Shown piece after piece: positions 6,872 through 8,073 of a stretch of DNA of 8,073 bases. The notes beneath the pieces are model-generated. The model searched no databases. It was given only the letters and a program-made list of their open reading frames with translations, and was not told the DNA's origin. How positions within the stretch are numbered: the first letter of the stretch is position 1; each line of letters begins with the position of its first letter. Source of the DNA: Natronohydrobacter sp. (GTDB lineage Bacteria; Pseudomonadota; Alphaproteobacteria; Rhodobacterales; Rhodobacteraceae); the NCBI GenBank assembly GCA_007118445.1, contig SKRP01000090.1, positions 1 to 8,073 on the forward strand, written 5' to 3'. The position numbers and the translations under genes were made by a program.

Positions 6872-8073
6872 TTACCGGATGGTCACAGAGCGCGTCTGAT
6901 AGCGGATCTGCGGCAGATCCGCCGGGGTCAGGATGCCCTCTTCCTGACCATCCGCCAAAGCACTGGTGACGGCCCGCAGCGCGGCGATGACACGATCCTG
7001 CCCGGACAATCCGGCATCCTCGCAGATATACCCCAGCCGGTTCAGCCCCGGTTCATCCTCGGGCGTGACCACCAGCCCGTAGCGCGATCCGGGCGAGATT
7101 TCGAACCGTGTCTGTTCCGCGCCCAGCCGGGTCTGGCGGAAGAAATCGAGCGGGATCGGGGTCATCCGGTTCGATGGCGAAAGATGAAAGAAAAACGGCA
7201 GGCAGCCGGGCGGCAGATCGGCGACCAGCGCGATTTCCGCGCCCACGGCCACCCGGTCAGGATAGACTGTCAGCATGGCAGGCAATTCGCGGCGCTCGGC
7301 CCGGCCGCCGCTGCTGCGCGCGAAATAGAACTCGCTTTGCATCTGCGTCACCTGTTGCGGGCGCTGTTCGCCATCGGTTTCCGCCAGCACATCCGCCGTG
7401 ACCCGCCGCAGCATGATCGAAACCTCGATATCGGGCGTGCCGATATGACGGACGAGCGCGCGGGCGAAAGGCGAGTTCTGCCCTGTCCCATCACTGGCCA
7501 CCGCATTGGGCAGGGTCGCGAAAGCCACCAGACTGTCCCCGCGCGGGCGCACCACGGCCAGCCCCTGATTGACCGCAATCGACCGCCCCTCGGCACGGGC
7601 CGCGCGTGCCAGCGCCTCGGCCAGCGGGTTGTTGCGGCAGGCGTCAAGAAAGACCAGACTGACGCGCGCAGCCTCCATCGCGCGCATGACGGTTTCCACC
7701 GCGAGGGTTTCGGTCGGGATGGCCAGCTCGCTGTTCAGCCGCGCCTCGACCGGGACGAGGAAATTCTCGCCATCCTTCTGCAACCCATGCCCGGCGAAAT
7801 AGAACGCCGCGGCATCAAGTCCGGGCGCGCGGGTGGCCAGATCCTCGATCGCTGCCAGCATCTCGGGCAGGCGTGCATCAGTCAGTTTGCGCACCTCGAA
7901 CCCCTGCGCGCGCAGCGCCTGTTCCATCAGCCGCGCGTCATTGCGCGCATTGGCCAGCTGTCCCACCGATGCATAGGCATCATTGCCGATCACCAGCGCA
8001 AATCGCGCCCCGGTCAGGCCGGGCGTGCCCCAGAAGACAAGGCAGACCGCCACAAGGCGCGCGATCAGGCGCA
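6872..8073 (-). CDS. Secreted caspase-like (C14) peptidase with C-terminal beta-rich domain
   Basis: The frame is open to the right edge, where the last two bases read TG followed by CGC CTG ATC GCG CGC CTT; with an A at the next base outside, this gives an ATG and a 400-residue protein beginning MRLIARLVAVCLVFWG. A GTG at 8053 would remove part of the signal peptide. Residues 1 to about 23 are a signal peptide or anchor. The caspase fold spans about 25-252: FALVIGNDAY (25-34) opens it, FYFAGHG carries catalytic His96, VFLDACRNNP carries catalytic Cys146, and a QVTQMQSEFYF segment (241-251) closes it. Both dyad residues are present, so an active protease is expected. Residues about 266-345 (LTVYPDRVAVGAEIALVADL onward, with PFFFHLSP) look like a beta-sandwich, possibly a divergent DUF4384-type domain; this is inference. 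The remaining tail is not recognised. The stop (TAA) lies 87 bases before the flavocytochrome gene on the same strand, so it is probably the first gene seen of the same cluster, though genes further upstream are not visible. Confidence 0.9.
   Translation of the reverse strand, partial: RLIARLVAVCLVFWGTPGLTGARFALVIGNDAYASVGQLANARNDARLMEQALRAQGFEVRKLTDARLPEMLAAIEDLATRAPGLDAAAFYFAGHGLQKDGENFLVPVEARLNSELAIPTETLAVETVMRAMEAARVSLVFLDACRNNPLAEALARAARAEGRSIAVNQGLAVVRPRGDSLVAFATLPNAVASDGTGQNSPFARALVRHIGTPDIEVSIMLRRVTADVLAETDGEQRPQQVTQMQSEFYFARSSGGRAERRELPAMLTVYPDRVAVGAEIALVADLPPGCLPFFFHLSPSNRMTPIPLDFFRQTRLGAEQTRFEISPGSRYGLVVTPEDEPGLNRLGYICEDAGLSGQDRVIAALRAVTSALADGQEEGILTPADLPQIRYQTRSVTIR

Overview
The window looks like a piece of a GC-rich alphaproteobacterial chromosome. 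The OmpA-like protein and the general codon style remind me of the Rhodobacteraceae/Paracoccaceae, but this is an impression from the sequence and not a search result. All recognisable genes lie on the minus strand, so the genetic order runs from the right edge to the left. I see no RNA gene, CRISPR array, transposase, integrase or attachment site.

In transcription order there are five genes. (1) A secreted caspase-fold (C14) peptidase with an intact His/Cys dyad, 8073 to 6872; its ATG appears to be cut by one base at the window edge. (2) A ferric-reductase/NADPH-oxidase-like membrane flavocytochrome, 6784 to 5513. (3) A very large exported multihaem c-type cytochrome of 1138 aa with four CxxCH sites and a C-terminal DUF4384-like domain, 5477 to 2061. 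(4) A periplasmic OmpA-domain, peptidoglycan-binding protein, 2035 to 1427. (5) A second secreted caspase, with an intact dyad and a Pro/Ala linker leading into WD40 repeats, 1420 to the left edge, where it is still open. Genes 2 to 5 are separated by only 35, 25 and 6 bases and clearly form one operon. Gene 1 is separated from gene 2 by an 87-base AT-rich gap with overlapping palindromes, so it may be co-transcribed or the gap may hold a control site.

Taken together the genes suggest an envelope-located system. Cytosolic NAD(P)H could feed electrons through the flavocytochrome to the periplasmic multihaem cytochrome, in the same compartment as two exported caspase-type proteases and a cell-wall-binding OmpA protein. 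A linked caspase-WD40 protein and cytochrome c recall the parts list of the eukaryotic apoptosome (caspase, WD40 sensor, cytochrome c). The gene content and domain motifs are read directly from the sequence. A redox-controlled proteolysis or cell-death role is inference. I do not know of a described system with exactly this composition.
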